A DNA stretch of 64,000 nt from Umezawaea sp042738955 (GTDB lineage: Bacteria; Actinomycetota; Actinomycetes; Mycobacteriales; Pseudonocardiaceae): assembly GCF_042738955.1 (NCBI RefSeq), contig NZ_JBHYHC010000003.1, positions 62,001 to 126,000 of the forward strand, read 5' to 3'. Below the pieces are notes generated by a model that saw only the letters and a list, made by a program, of their open reading frames with translations, did not search any database and was not told where the DNA came from. Position 1 is the first letter of the stretch, and each line of letters starts with the position of its first letter. This document shows positions 1-8,509 of this stretch, piece after piece. Made by a program: the position numbers and the translations under genes.

Positions 1-1
1 C

Positions 2-985
2 GACCGCTTCCTGGCCTGGGCCGCCGCCCGGTTCGACATCGGGCCGGGCGCGCGGGTGCTCAACCACGCCCCGCTCAACTTCGACCTGTGCCTGCTCGAC
101 GTGTGGGCGGCCCTGTCGGTGGGCGCCTGCGTGGACCTCGTCGACCCGGAACGCGCGGTCGACGGCGCGCACCTGGCGGCGCTGTGCGCCGAACGCGCGC
201 CCACCGTGGTGCAAGCCGTGCCGCTGTTCTTCCGGCTCGTGGTCGAGGCCGCCGACGGCCGGGTGTTCGACGGGGTCCGGACCCTGATCTTCACCGGGGA
301 CGCGATGCCGCCGAGCCTGCTCGACCGGGTCGCCACCGCGTTCCCCAACGCCCGGATGTGGAACGTCTACGGGTGCACCGAGACCAACGACAGCTTCCTG
401 CACGAGGTCGTGCCCACCGAGGTCGCCGCCCACGGCGTCGTCCCGATCGGCTCGCCGATCGAGGGCGTGGACGCGCTCGTCGTCGACGAGTCGGGTGACG
501 TCCTCGTCGGCGCCGGGACCGGCGAGCTGGTCGTGTCGACGCCGTTCCAGTCGCGCGGCTACCTCGACCCGCGCCTCGACGAGGAGAAGTGGCGCGACGG
601 CTACTTCCGCACCGGTGACCTGGTGCGCCGCGACGAGCAGGGGCTCGTGTTCCTGCTGGGGCGCAACGACCACCAGGTGAAGGTGCGCGGGGTGCGCACC
701 AACCTCCAGGAGGTCGAGCAGGTCGTCCTGGCCCACCCGCAGGTGTCCGAGGCCGCCGTGATCGCGGTGCCCGACGAGACCGCGGGGCACGTGCTGCACG
801 CCGTGGTCCGCCGCGTGGCGGGGTCCGCGGTGAACAGCCTCCACCTTCGCGTCCACTGCGCCGCGGGTCTGCCCAGGACGGCGATCCCCGGCGTGATCGA
901 GATCGTCGACCACGCGCTCCCGCGCACGTCCACCGGCAAAGTCGACCGGAACTCCCTGCGGCACGCGCTCGGCAGGGCCTCGTGA
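2..985 (+). CDS. Stand-alone amino-acid/acyl adenylation enzyme (AMP-binding), 5' truncated by window edge
   Basis: This is the C-terminal ~327 residues of an ANL-superfamily adenylating enzyme; the reading frame is open to the window edge, so the start lies upstream. The A5-type motif YGCTETND, the A7 block YFRTGDLVRRD, the A8 block GRNDHQVKVRG and the A10 motif STGKVDR (catalytic Lys) are all visible in order. Such enzymes activate a carboxylic acid, often an amino acid, as the acyl-AMP and load it on a carrier protein or CoA. No carrier domain is fused here and none is seen downstream, so it probably acts in trans on a carrier encoded upstream. It is followed after 33 bp by an acyl-CoA dehydrogenase, an arrangement known from pathways that oxidise a carrier-bound amino acid (as in pyrrole-2-carboxyl units). 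The substrate cannot be read from what is present. Confidence 0.9.
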   Translation, partial: DRFLAWAAARFDIGPGARVLNHAPLNFDLCLLDVWAALSVGACVDLVDPERAVDGAHLAALCAERAPTVVQAVPLFFRLVVEAADGRVFDGVRTLIFTGDAMPPSLLDRVATAFPNARMWNVYGCTETNDSFLHEVVPTEVAAHGVVPIGSPIEGVDALVVDESGDVLVGAGTGELVVSTPFQSRGYLDPRLDEEKWRDGYFRTGDLVRRDEQGLVFLLGRNDHQVKVRGVRTNLQEVEQVVLAHPQVSEAAVIAVPDETAGHVLHAVVRRVAGSAVNSLHLRVHCAAGLPRTAIPGVIEIVDHALPRTSTGKVDRNSLRHALGRAS

Positions 986-1018
986 CGGTCCAACCCGCCC
1001 ACCACCGGAGGAATCCCC

Positions 1019-2155
1019 ATGTTGTGGAACGAGGACCAGCGCGCGCTGCGCGCCGCGATCGAGGACCTGGGCGACGTGCTCAGCAAGGAGCACGTCGAGC
1101 GGGACGGCCGAGGCGAGTTCGGTGACGACGCGTGGAAGCGCGTCCGCGAGACCGGGCTGCTGGGGCTGCCCTTCGACCCCGAGTGGGGAGGACTCGGCCA
1201 GGACCTGCTCACCACGATGTACGTGCTGGAGGGGCTGGGGTACGGCTGCCGGGACGGCGGGCTGAACTTCTCCACGACCACGCACCTGGTGAGCGCGGGC
1301 GTCCCGTTGCAGCGCTTCGGTTCCCGCTACCTCAAGGACCGCTACCTGAGGCGGATCTGCGACGGATCGGCGATCGGCGCCCACGCCATCACCGAGCCCG
1401 AGGGCGGGTCCGACGTGATGGCGATGCGCACGTCGGCCACCGCCGACGGCGACGACTACGTGCTCAACGGCAGCAAGGCGTTCGTCAGCAACGGCCCCAT
1501 CGCCGACGTGTTCGTCGTCTACGCCCGCACCGGCAAGCGCGGCAGCCCGGCGGCGATCACCGCGCTCCTGGTCGACCGCGACACGCCGGGCCTGTCGATC
1601 GGCAAGCCGATCGCGAAGATGGGCCTGCGCACCTCGCCGCTGTGCGAGCTGTTCCTCGACGACGTCCGGGTCCCCAAGGCCAACGTCATCGGCTCGGTCG
1701 GCGCCGGGTTCCTGATCCTCGACCACGTGATGAAGTGGGAGATCCTCTGCTCCTTCGTCGTCAACGCGGGCGAGATGCGCCACCGGTTGGAGCGGTGCGT
1801 CGAGTACGCCAGGAGCCGCCAGCAGTTCGGCAAGCCGATCGGGCAGCACCAGTCGGTCGCCAACAAGATCGTCGAGATGAAGATCGCGGTGGAGAACTCG
1901 CGGAAGTGGCTCTACGACACCGCGGAGCGGCTCCAGAACGGCGAGAACGTCACCGTCGACATCGCGATCAGCAAGCTGATCACCAGCGAGGGCAACGTGA
2001 GTTCCGCGCTGGCCGCCGTGCAGGTCTTCGGCGGGTACGGCTACACGGCCGAGTACGGCCTCGAGAAGGACCTGCGCAACGCGGTCGCCGGGACGATCTA
2101 CTCCGGGACCTCGGACATCCAGCGACAGCGCGTCGCCAGCATGCTCGGCCTCTGA
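1019..2155 (+). CDS. Acyl-CoA dehydrogenase family flavoprotein
   Basis: A 378-residue protein of normal acyl-CoA dehydrogenase length. The N-terminal helical domain is followed by the ITEPEGGSD block near residue 125 (FAD/substrate contact), a middle beta domain, and the C-terminal FGGYGYTAEYGLEKDLRN and IYSGTSDIQR blocks. In the mitochondrial MCAD pattern the last block is YEGT with the catalytic Glu; here that position is Ser, as in a number of bacterial members that place the base elsewhere. The ATG is preceded by GGAGGAAT. It lies between the adenylation gene and a transglutaminase-like gene, so the likely role is alpha,beta-oxidation of a carrier- or CoA-bound acyl group in a specialised metabolite pathway rather than fatty acid catabolism. 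The role is inferred; the family is secure. Confidence 0.92.
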   Translation: MLWNEDQRALRAAIEDLGDVLSKEHVERDGRGEFGDDAWKRVRETGLLGLPFDPEWGGLGQDLLTTMYVLEGLGYGCRDGGLNFSTTTHLVSAGVPLQRFGSRYLKDRYLRRICDGSAIGAHAITEPEGGSDVMAMRTSATADGDDYVLNGSKAFVSNGPIADVFVVYARTGKRGSPAAITALLVDRDTPGLSIGKPIAKMGLRTSPLCELFLDDVRVPKANVIGSVGAGFLILDHVMKWEILCSFVVNAGEMRHRLERCVEYARSRQQFGKPIGQHQSVANKIVEMKIAVENSRKWLYDTAERLQNGENVTVDIAISKLITSEGNVSSALAAVQVFGGYGYTAEYGLEKDLRNAVAGTIYSGTSDIQRQRVASMLGL

Positions 2156-2168
2156 GGGAGGATCCCCG

Positions 2169-2855
2169 ATGACAGTCCACTCCGTCGACTCGGCGCTGCT
2201 CGACACCACCGAGTTCCTCGACCACGACAGCGACACCGTGCGCGACTTCGTCGCCAAGGCCCTGCCGACCGGCGTCGAGGGCCTGTCCGACATCGATCGC
2301 GCGCTCGCGCTCTACTACGCCGTCCGGGACGGCATCCACTACGAGGTCTACGGCGCGGACCTGTCCCGCCACGGCCTCAAGGCGAGCTCGACCATCAAGC
2401 GCGGCATGGGTTTCTGCGTCCACAAGTCCATCCTGTACGCCGCGGCGCTGCGCGCGGTCGGCGTGCCGAGCCGCATCTACTACGGCGACGTCCGCAACCA
2501 CCTCGCCTCGCCGCGGCTCGAGGAGCTGATGGGCGGCAAGGTGTTCACCTTCCACAGCCTCACCACCGCGTACCTGGACGGCAAGTGGGTCAGGGCGACG
2601 CCGGTGTTCAACAAGATGCTCTGCACGCTCTACAAGATCAAGCCGCTGGACTTCGACGGCCGCACGGACTCCATGTACCACCCGTTCGACGAGGACGGCC
2701 GCAGGCACATGGAGTTCCTGCGCGCGCACGGCGACTTCGACGACGTCCCCTACGACATGGTCGTCGACGGCATCCGGGCGGCGCACCCGCGCCTGTTCGA
2801 GGGCCGTGACACCACGGCCAAGGGCTCGCTCGTGCTCGACGCCACCCAGGCGTGA
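2169..2855 (+). CDS. Transglutaminase-like (papain-fold) protein
   Basis: A 228-residue protein with the transglutaminase-core pattern. Cys83 lies in GMGFCVHKS at a helix start, and His129 in VFTFHSLTTAYLDGKW. The third catalytic position, normally Asp in a W-x-x-x-D-P motif, aligns with Thr144 in WVRATPVFN. The Cys/His pair is therefore kept while the canonical Asp is absent. Such folds hydrolyse amides or, in some antibiotic pathways (for example the andrimid transglutaminase homologue), form amide bonds from carrier-bound acyl groups. It starts 13 bp after the dehydrogenase stop with a good site (GGGAGGAT), so it belongs to the same operon. An amide-forming role is inference from context only. 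Confidence 0.82.
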   Translation: MTVHSVDSALLDTTEFLDHDSDTVRDFVAKALPTGVEGLSDIDRALALYYAVRDGIHYEVYGADLSRHGLKASSTIKRGMGFCVHKSILYAAALRAVGVPSRIYYGDVRNHLASPRLEELMGGKVFTFHSLTTAYLDGKWVRATPVFNKMLCTLYKIKPLDFDGRTDSMYHPFDEDGRRHMEFLRAHGDFDDVPYDMVVDGIRAAHPRLFEGRDTTAKGSLVLDATQA

Positions 2856-2891
2856 CCCGTCGAACCACCCGTCCCGTCCGGAGGCATCGCC

Positions 2892-3689
2892 ATGAAGAGA
2901 GAGAACCCAGACAACACGATCCACACCGTCCCCGGTCAGCGCACGGGGTCCCCCGTCGTCCACCACGGCGCACGCGCCCGCGTCCCGGTGGACCTCGAAC
3001 TCGTCGTCCCCGCGTTCAACGAGGCCGGTCGACTGCCGGACACGCTGCGGGCGCTGACCGCCTTCCTCGCCGACCAGTCCTGGCGGTCGCGGATCGTCGT
3101 GGTCGACAACGGCAGCACCGACGAGACCACCGCGGTCGTCGCCGCAGCGGACCGCCGCGGTGTCGACGTGGTCGCCATCGGCTGCGCGCGTCCCGGCAAG
3201 GGCGCCGCGGTGCGGCGGGGCTTGAGCAGCAGCACGTCCCGCTTCGCGGGCTTCGTCGACGCGGACCTGTCCACGCCGATCTCGACGCTGACGAGGGTGA
3301 TGGCCGAACTGCGCGCAGGCGCCGCGGCCGCCATCGCGTCCCGGCACGCGCCGGGAGCCCGGTTCGTGCACCCGCAGCCCGTGGGGCGGCGGATGGGCGG
3401 GGCGGCGTTCCGGATGCTCGCCCGGCCGCTGGTGCCCGAGGTGCACGACACCCAGTGCGGCTTCAAGGTGTTCGAGCGCGAGGCGGTGCAGAGCGCGCTG
3501 GCCCGCTGCCGGGTCAGCGGCTTCGCGTTCGACGTGGAGCTGCTGCGGCAGATCCGGTTGGTGGGCGGGCGCATCGCGGAGATCGCGGTGGCCTGGACCG
3601 ACGACGAGCGCTCGACGTTCCGGCCGGTGCACGACGGCCGGGCCGCGTTCGCCGACCTGCTCCGGCTGTACCGGGCGGACCTGCCATGA
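2892..3689 (+). CDS. Family 2 glycosyltransferase (dolichyl-phosphate glucosyltransferase-like)
   Basis: A 265-residue GT-A fold enzyme. The N-terminus reads LVVPAFNEAGRLPDTL, followed by VVVDNGSTDETT, the DxD-type metal site FVDADLSTP near residue 120, and DTQCGFKVFEREA, the block typical of polyprenyl-phosphate glucosyl/mannosyl transferases. There is no C-terminal membrane segment, so it is probably a soluble or peripheral enzyme acting on a lipid-phosphate acceptor. The start is preceded by CCGGAGGC. The stop overlaps the next start as ATGA, showing translational coupling to the GT4 gene. Together with the GT4 and GT87-type genes downstream it suggests assembly or transfer of a lipid-linked sugar. 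Confidence 0.9.
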   Translation: MKRENPDNTIHTVPGQRTGSPVVHHGARARVPVDLELVVPAFNEAGRLPDTLRALTAFLADQSWRSRIVVVDNGSTDETTAVVAAADRRGVDVVAIGCARPGKGAAVRRGLSSSTSRFAGFVDADLSTPISTLTRVMAELRAGAAAAIASRHAPGARFVHPQPVGRRMGGAAFRMLARPLVPEVHDTQCGFKVFEREAVQSALARCRVSGFAFDVELLRQIRLVGGRIAEIAVAWTDDERSTFRPVHDGRAAFADLLRLYRADLP

Positions 3690-5140
3690 GCGCCGGTCGC
3701 CGACTGCTGGTCGTGAGCAGGTGGGACGTGCGGCACCCGAGCGCCGGTGGCGCCGAGCGGTACCTGCACGAGATCGCCAGGCGGTGGGTCGCCGACGGCG
3801 CCGAGGTCACCTGGGTGGCGACCCGGTCACCCGCCGCCGCCGCGCGCGAGGTCGTGGACGGGATCGAGGTGCTGCGCTCCGGCAGGTCGTGGGGCGTGTT
3901 CCCGCACACCGCGCTGCGGCTGCTGCGCCGCGGCGCCCACTACGACGCCGTGATCGACGGCACGAGCCGGATGTGCTTCGCGGTGTCGGTGATCACCGGC
4001 AGGCGGGTGCCCGTCGTGCAGGTCGTCCACGGCGTCCCGCGACTGGCTCCCCCGAGGCGCTTCTCCCCCACGAGCGCCGTCGACCGCTTCCTGGCGGGGC
4101 CGCTCGCCCGGTGGACCCGCGGTGACCGGGCGATCGCCGTGCCGTCGGTGTCCTCGCGGCACGAATTGAGGCGGCACCTGGGTTTCCGCGGCCCGATCTT
4201 CGTCGTTCCCCCCGCCACGACACCGGAGCGGGGCCGATCGGAGCGGACCGGTCGACCGACGATCGTGGTCGTGGCGCCACTGGTGCCCGAACAGCGGCTG
4301 GACCTGCTGCTGACCGCGCTCGCCCCGGTCGTCACGCGAGTCCCCGGACTGCGCGTCGAGTTCCTCGGCGAGGGCCCGGACCTGCACCGGCTGCGCGGGC
4401 TCGCCGCCGACGTCGGCGTGGCCGCCTCGGTCACCCTGCACGGACGGCAGCCCGACGAGGTGCGCCGCGCCTGGCTGCGCCGCGCCTGGCTGACCGTCTC
4501 CACGGCCACCGCGGACGCCTGCGGCTGCACCGTGATCGAGTCGGCGGCGCACGGGGTCCCGCATGTGTGCCTGGCCGCGCCGGGTGCGCGCGACTTCGTC
4601 CGGGACGGCGTGACCGGTCGGGTCGTCGAGGACGCGGACCGGCTCGGCGACACCGTCGAGAACGCGCTCACCGACCTCACCGACCCCGTGCTCGCCGAAC
4701 GCACCGCCGAGGTGTGCCGCGCGTGGGCCGACCGCTTCGACTGGGACCGCGCCGCCCGGCTGCTCGCCGACGTCGTGACCCACCAGATCGGCGTCGTGCG
4801 CTCGAAGCGCGCGGGCACGGCGCAGCGCCGGTACGCGCGCTCCGACATCGCGACGCTGGTGCGGTTCCCCGAGGGCGCCACGCCCGTGCGCGCCGAACTG
4901 CTCCGCGCAACCGACGAGGTCTCCGTCGCGGACGGCGAGGTCGGTGTGCTGCTCAACGGGTGCGACGAGTTCGACGCGCTCGGCGTGCTCGACCGCTTGG
5001 GCGTCCCCGACGCCCGGATCAGCCTGGCGAGCCGGGACGACCTGCTCGTCGGTCCTCGCGCGCTGCCTGCCTCCCTCACCGGGGAGACCACCCCACCGAC
5101 CCGCCCCACCGGGTCCTTCACCCGCACTTCGAGAGGATGA
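3686..5140 (+). CDS. Family 4 glycosyltransferase with unusual C-terminal extension
   Basis: A 484-residue protein whose first ~370 residues form a GT-B (GT4) enzyme. SAGGAERYLHEIARRW is the acceptor-side loop, VVQVVHGVPRLAPP closes the N-terminal domain, IVVVAPLVPEQRLDLLL opens the C-terminal Rossmann domain, and the donor site reads CTVIESAAHGVPHVC with the Glu of the EX7E region. After the GT domain there is a ~110-residue tail (LVRFPEGATPVRAELL, LLNGCDEFDALGVLDRLG) not expected for the family; I do not recognise it. The first ATG overlaps the upstream stop by 4 bp, and the next gene begins at or just after its own stop, so it is a coupled operon member. Confidence 0.88.
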   Translation: MSAGRRLLVVSRWDVRHPSAGGAERYLHEIARRWVADGAEVTWVATRSPAAAAREVVDGIEVLRSGRSWGVFPHTALRLLRRGAHYDAVIDGTSRMCFAVSVITGRRVPVVQVVHGVPRLAPPRRFSPTSAVDRFLAGPLARWTRGDRAIAVPSVSSRHELRRHLGFRGPIFVVPPATTPERGRSERTGRPTIVVVAPLVPEQRLDLLLTALAPVVTRVPGLRVEFLGEGPDLHRLRGLAADVGVAASVTLHGRQPDEVRRAWLRRAWLTVSTATADACGCTVIESAAHGVPHVCLAAPGARDFVRDGVTGRVVEDADRLGDTVENALTDLTDPVLAERTAEVCRAWADRFDWDRAARLLADVVTHQIGVVRSKRAGTAQRRYARSDIATLVRFPEGATPVRAELLRATDEVSVADGEVGVLLNGCDEFDALGVLDRLGVPDARISLASRDDLLVGPRALPASLTGETTPPTRPTGSFTRTSRG

Positions 5141-5142
5141 CC

Positions 5143-6441
5143 ATGTCCAGCTCCCCGGTCGCGACCCCGCGCTTCCGACCGAAGGTGATCGTCACGGCCG
5201 CCGTCGTGGTCACCTCCGTCGTGCTCGCGATGATCGCCTCCTACGTGTTCCTGCGCGACCCCTACTGGAGTCTGCGGTGGACCGTCGACCTGAAGGTCTA
5301 CCTGGCCGCGGGCCAGACCGTGCGCGACGGCCAGTCGCTCTACGACCTGGTCGTCCAGTCCCCGCTGTACGGTCCGATGCCGTACATGTACCCGCCGCTC
5401 ACCGCGATCCTGTTCTTCGTGCCGCTGTCGTTCCTGCCGATCGGGGCGGCCAGCCTGGTGTGGAACGCCGTGTCGCTGATGGCGCTCGGCGCGGTCGTGT
5501 GGATCACCCTCGGCATTGCGGGCATCCGCGACAGCCGGGCCAAGGTCGCGCTGACGGTCGTGCTGCTCGTGCTGACCGCGTGGCTGCTGCCGGTGCGGGT
5601 GCAGCTCATCGCCGGTCAGATCAACATGTTCCTGCTCCTGCTGGTGCTGCTCGACTTCCGCAAGCCGTTCGGGAAGTGGATGGGCGTCGGCATCGGCATC
5701 GCGGCGGGCCTGAAGGTCACGCCGCTCATCTTCGTGGGGTACCTGGTGTTCACCAAGCGCTGGAAGGCCGCCCGCACCGCGGTGCTGGCCTTCCTCGGCA
5801 CGGTGGCCGTCGGTTTCCTGGTCAAGCCGTCGGACTCGGCGACCTACTGGGGTGGGTTGGTCCTGCACGCCTCGCGCGCGGGTGGCGTGTTCGACACGCC
5901 AAACCAGTCGATGGTCGGCGCCATGTCCAGGGTGCTCAGGACCGACGTGTTCGCGCCGTGGTGGTTCGCGCTGCTCGGGCTGGTCGCGCTCTACGGGCTC
6001 CTCGTGGCGACGTTCGCGTTCCGCCGCGGCGCCGACTTCCTCGGCTTCTCCGCCGCCGCGATCACCGGTCTGCTGGTGTCCCCGGTCAGCTGGGAGCACC
6101 ACTGGGTCTACGTGATCCCGCTGATGATCTGGCTGGCCGTCTGGGCCTACCGCGAGCGCGCCGTGCCGGTCGCCGTCGTGACCGCCCTGCTCACGGTCGT
6201 CTTCTCCGTGCGGGTGTTCATGCTCGTCGGCATCCAGGAGTCCCCGCCCCGCCCGATGGACCTGGCCGTGTGGCAGGAGGTGATCGCGTCGCTGTTCCCG
6301 GTGACCGGTCTGCTCCTCCTCCTGCTCGGCCCGCTCTGGGTGCGCCGGAACTTCCCGAAGGTCGACGGTTCGGTGCCGCAGCGGATCGCGATCGTGCCGC
6401 GGGCCCGCCGTTCCAGCGAGGACCGGGAGACGGTCGGCTGA
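5143..6441 (+). CDS. GT87-type (DUF2029) polytopic membrane glycosyltransferase
   Basis: A 432-residue polytopic membrane protein. After a first membrane segment near residues 13-33, the periplasmic loop carries VDLKVYLAAGQTVRDGQSLYD (the conserved D-x-x-V/I-Y of this GT-C group) and PYMYPPLTAILF, followed by about ten hydrophobic segments and SPVSWEHHWVY near residue 325. These are the landmarks of the mycobacterial mannosyltransferase-like GT87 family, which uses polyprenyl-phosphate sugars at the outer face of the membrane. An in-frame ATG at 5137 overlaps the GT4 stop, but GAGAGG six bases before 5143 favours the second ATG. With the GT2 upstream (making polyprenyl-P-sugar) it forms a plausible donor/transferase pair. 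Confidence 0.88.
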   Translation: MSSSPVATPRFRPKVIVTAAVVVTSVVLAMIASYVFLRDPYWSLRWTVDLKVYLAAGQTVRDGQSLYDLVVQSPLYGPMPYMYPPLTAILFFVPLSFLPIGAASLVWNAVSLMALGAVVWITLGIAGIRDSRAKVALTVVLLVLTAWLLPVRVQLIAGQINMFLLLLVLLDFRKPFGKWMGVGIGIAAGLKVTPLIFVGYLVFTKRWKAARTAVLAFLGTVAVGFLVKPSDSATYWGGLVLHASRAGGVFDTPNQSMVGAMSRVLRTDVFAPWWFALLGLVALYGLLVATFAFRRGADFLGFSAAAITGLLVSPVSWEHHWVYVIPLMIWLAVWAYRERAVPVAVVTALLTVVFSVRVFMLVGIQESPPRPMDLAVWQEVIASLFPVTGLLLLLLGPLWVRRNFPKVDGSVPQRIAIVPRARRSSEDRETVG

Positions 6442-6455
6442 CCCCCTCGCCCACC

Positions 6456-6489
6456 GCGGCCGGGGTCCCGTGACAGGGACCCCGGCCGC
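6456..6489. terminator. Perfect 14-bp hairpin between convergent genes
   Basis: The arms GCGGCCGGGGTCCC and GGGACCCCGGCCGC are perfectly complementary around a 6-nt loop (GTGACA). The hairpin starts 14 bp after the stop of the GT87-type gene and lies ~100 bp before the end of the convergent reductase gene. A U-tract is not present, which is usual in high-G+C actinomycetes. Probably a bidirectional terminator closing the biosynthetic operon. Confidence 0.8.
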
Positions 6490-6591
6490 TCTCCTCGCGA
6501 CGACACCCGAAGGCCGGCACGCGCTGGTGAGGAGTCGTTGCCTCGAGCCTTTCGTCTCAGCCGAGGCCGCCGGTGACCAGGACGGCCCGGC

Positions 6592-7182
6592 TCATCGGAT
6601 CACCTCGTAGCGCAGGTGGGTGACGCCGGGCGCGGCGACGACCTCCACGGCGCGGAGAGCGACGTGCGCGGGCAGTTCCCGGAAGAAGCCGCGCCCGGCG
6701 CCCAGCAGGACGGGCACCTGGTGCAGCACCAGCTCGTCGACCAGGCCCGCGTTCAGCGCCGCGGTGAGCAGGCCGCCGCCCATCAGCGCCACGTCCCGGT
6801 TCCCGGCGATCTTACGCGCCACGGCCACGGCCTCGGTGACGTCGGTGGCGAAGGTCTGCCGGTCGTGGATCGCCGGTGGCGGCCGGTGGCTGAGCACGAC
6901 CAGCGGGGCGTGCGGGTGAGGAGAGCCCCCGTCGGCCCAGCCCGAGTCGTCGTACGTGGTGCGGCCCGCCACGACCGCGCCGACCCTGCTCGCCTCGGCG
7001 TCGAACACCCTGGCGCTCTCGGCGCTGAGCCGGAACCCGTCGAACACCTCGCTGCCGGTGTCGCCGTCGAAGTACCAGTCGAAGAGCAGGCCCGCGTCGC
7101 CGAGCCCTCGGCCGGGGCCGGGGGCCCGGCCGGTGATGAAGCCGTCGACCGAGACGGCGTGGGCGCTGAAAACCCGTGTCAT
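6592..7182 (-). CDS. Dihydrofolate reductase-family (RibD C-terminal domain) protein
   Basis: A 196-residue protein starting MTRVFSAHAVSVDGF and containing GAVVAGRTTYDDSGW and DVALMGGGLLTAALNAGLVDEL, the nucleotide-binding glycine block of RibD C-terminal/dihydrofolate-reductase-like enzymes; it closes with FRELPAHVALRAVE. These NAD(P)H-dependent reductases are usually of unknown substrate; the short single domain and lack of a deaminase half argue against a true riboflavin enzyme. It starts 14 bp after the upstream flavoprotein gene, so the AraC regulator, flavoprotein and this reductase look like one minus-strand operon. Confidence 0.85.
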   Translation of the reverse strand: MTRVFSAHAVSVDGFITGRAPGPGRGLGDAGLLFDWYFDGDTGSEVFDGFRLSAESARVFDAEASRVGAVVAGRTTYDDSGWADGGSPHPHAPLVVLSHRPPPAIHDRQTFATDVTEAVAVARKIAGNRDVALMGGGLLTAALNAGLVDELVLHQVPVLLGAGRGFFRELPAHVALRAVEVVAAPGVTHLRYEVIR

Positions 7183-7196
7183 GGGTGGTCCTCTCG

Positions 7197-8486
7197 TCAG
7201 ACCGATTGCGGGAAGTGGAAGAACCGGTGCGGGTCGTAGGTCTGCTTGACCGCGACCAGACGGGCGTGGTTTTCCGCGTGGTAGGCGGCGGCCCAGTCCG
7301 GCAGCGCGGGGTCGGGGAAGTTGGGGTAGACCCGGCCGGATCCGTGGGCGTGCGCCGTCGTCCAGGACTCGTCGACCCACGCGTCGTCCGGCTCTCCGAC
7401 GTGTTCGAGCAGGAAACGCTGACCGCGGTGGGCGAACGCGGTGGCATCGGCGTCGACGCGGTCGTAGGCGCCGCCCATCGTGGTGAAGCCGAGCTCCCGC
7501 CGACTCGGCGGATCGGCCGATCCGGTGAGCAGCGCCGCGAGAACCGGGGTGGGCAGGGGGTCCGTGAAGAACTCCGAACGGATCCGTGACGCCCGAGCGG
7601 GTGGGTCGAGGTCGGCGAAGCCCGCCTTCACCTCGTGGAACGGCCGTCCTGCCGTCAGGGTGACCGGCTCGCCCGCGACCACGGCCAAGAGCCGTCGGGT
7701 CGTGCCCGCGTCGAGCAGCGACGCGCCGAACAGCGACGCGCGCAGCGGGCGACCCGGCTCGGCGACGACCGTGAGGTTGACGGTGAGCCCGTCCGGGGCT
7801 TCCGGAGCCCAGGCCTGCCAGTCCGCGACCAGGGTCGCGATCCGGTCAGGTCCGCCGGAGCGGTGCGCCTCGACCCGGATCGCCACTGGCTCGGCGACCG
7901 TGGCGAACCGCAACGCGGTGACGACGCCGAACTGGCCGCCGCCCGCGCCGCGCAGCGCCCAGAACAGGTCCGGGTGGCGGTCCTCGTCGCAGTCCACGAC
8001 CGAGCCGTCGGCCAGCACCACCTCGGCGCCGATCAGCCGGTCGCAGGTCAGCCCGAACCGACGGCCGAGCAGGCCGATGCCACCGCCGAGGGTGAGCCCG
8101 GCGATGCCGACTGTGGGTCCGCACCCGGCGGGCAGGGTTCGCCCGCGGGTGTGCAGCGCCGCGTACACCTGCCCCAACTGTGCGCCCGCGCCGATCACGG
8201 CGGTGCCGTCGCCCGCCACCGCGATGTCGTCCAGATCGGCGAGGTCGAGCAGGATCCCGGTCGTCGAGGACCGGCCCGCGAAGCAGTGCCCGCCACCCCG
8301 TGGCGCGAGCCGCTCCCCCGTCCGCGCGGCGTACCGCACGGTGCGAACGACGTCGGCGACCGAGCCGCACCGCGCCACCAGCCGGGGCAGCACCCGCTGG
8401 TAGGCGGGATTCGCCGGGCGTCGGGCGGTGTCGTAGCCCGGAGTGCCCGGAGCGAGCACCGCCCCGTCGAACCGCTCGTTGATCAC
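7197..8486 (-). CDS. FAD-linked (BBE-like) oxidoreductase with His-linked flavin site
   Basis: A 429-residue berberine-bridge-enzyme-type oxidase. The PCMH FAD domain carries APRGGGHCFAGRSS near residue 65; the His is the usual site of covalent 8-alpha linkage to FAD. It then reads GCGPTVGIAGLTLGGGIGLLGR and LFWALRGAGGGQFGVVT. The second covalent Cys of bicovalent members is Gln at the GGGQFG position, so a single flavin bond is expected. The C-terminal BBE motif AENHARLVAVKQTYDPHRFF is intact. The start is GTG at VINERF; the frame stays open upstream into the AraC gene but has no family homology there. It lies between the AraC and reductase genes in one operon. The substrate is unknown. Confidence 0.9.
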   Translation of the reverse strand: MINERFDGAVLAPGTPGYDTARRPANPAYQRVLPRLVARCGSVADVVRTVRYAARTGERLAPRGGGHCFAGRSSTTGILLDLADLDDIAVAGDGTAVIGAGAQLGQVYAALHTRGRTLPAGCGPTVGIAGLTLGGGIGLLGRRFGLTCDRLIGAEVVLADGSVVDCDEDRHPDLFWALRGAGGGQFGVVTALRFATVAEPVAIRVEAHRSGGPDRIATLVADWQAWAPEAPDGLTVNLTVVAEPGRPLRASLFGASLLDAGTTRRLLAVVAGEPVTLTAGRPFHEVKAGFADLDPPARASRIRSEFFTDPLPTPVLAALLTGSADPPSRRELGFTTMGGAYDRVDADATAFAHRGQRFLLEHVGEPDDAWVDESWTTAHAHGSGRVYPNFPDPALPDWAAAYHAENHARLVAVKQTYDPHRFFHFPQSV

Positions 8487-8509
8487 GCTCCGACCGTACG
8501 AGCCTGCCG

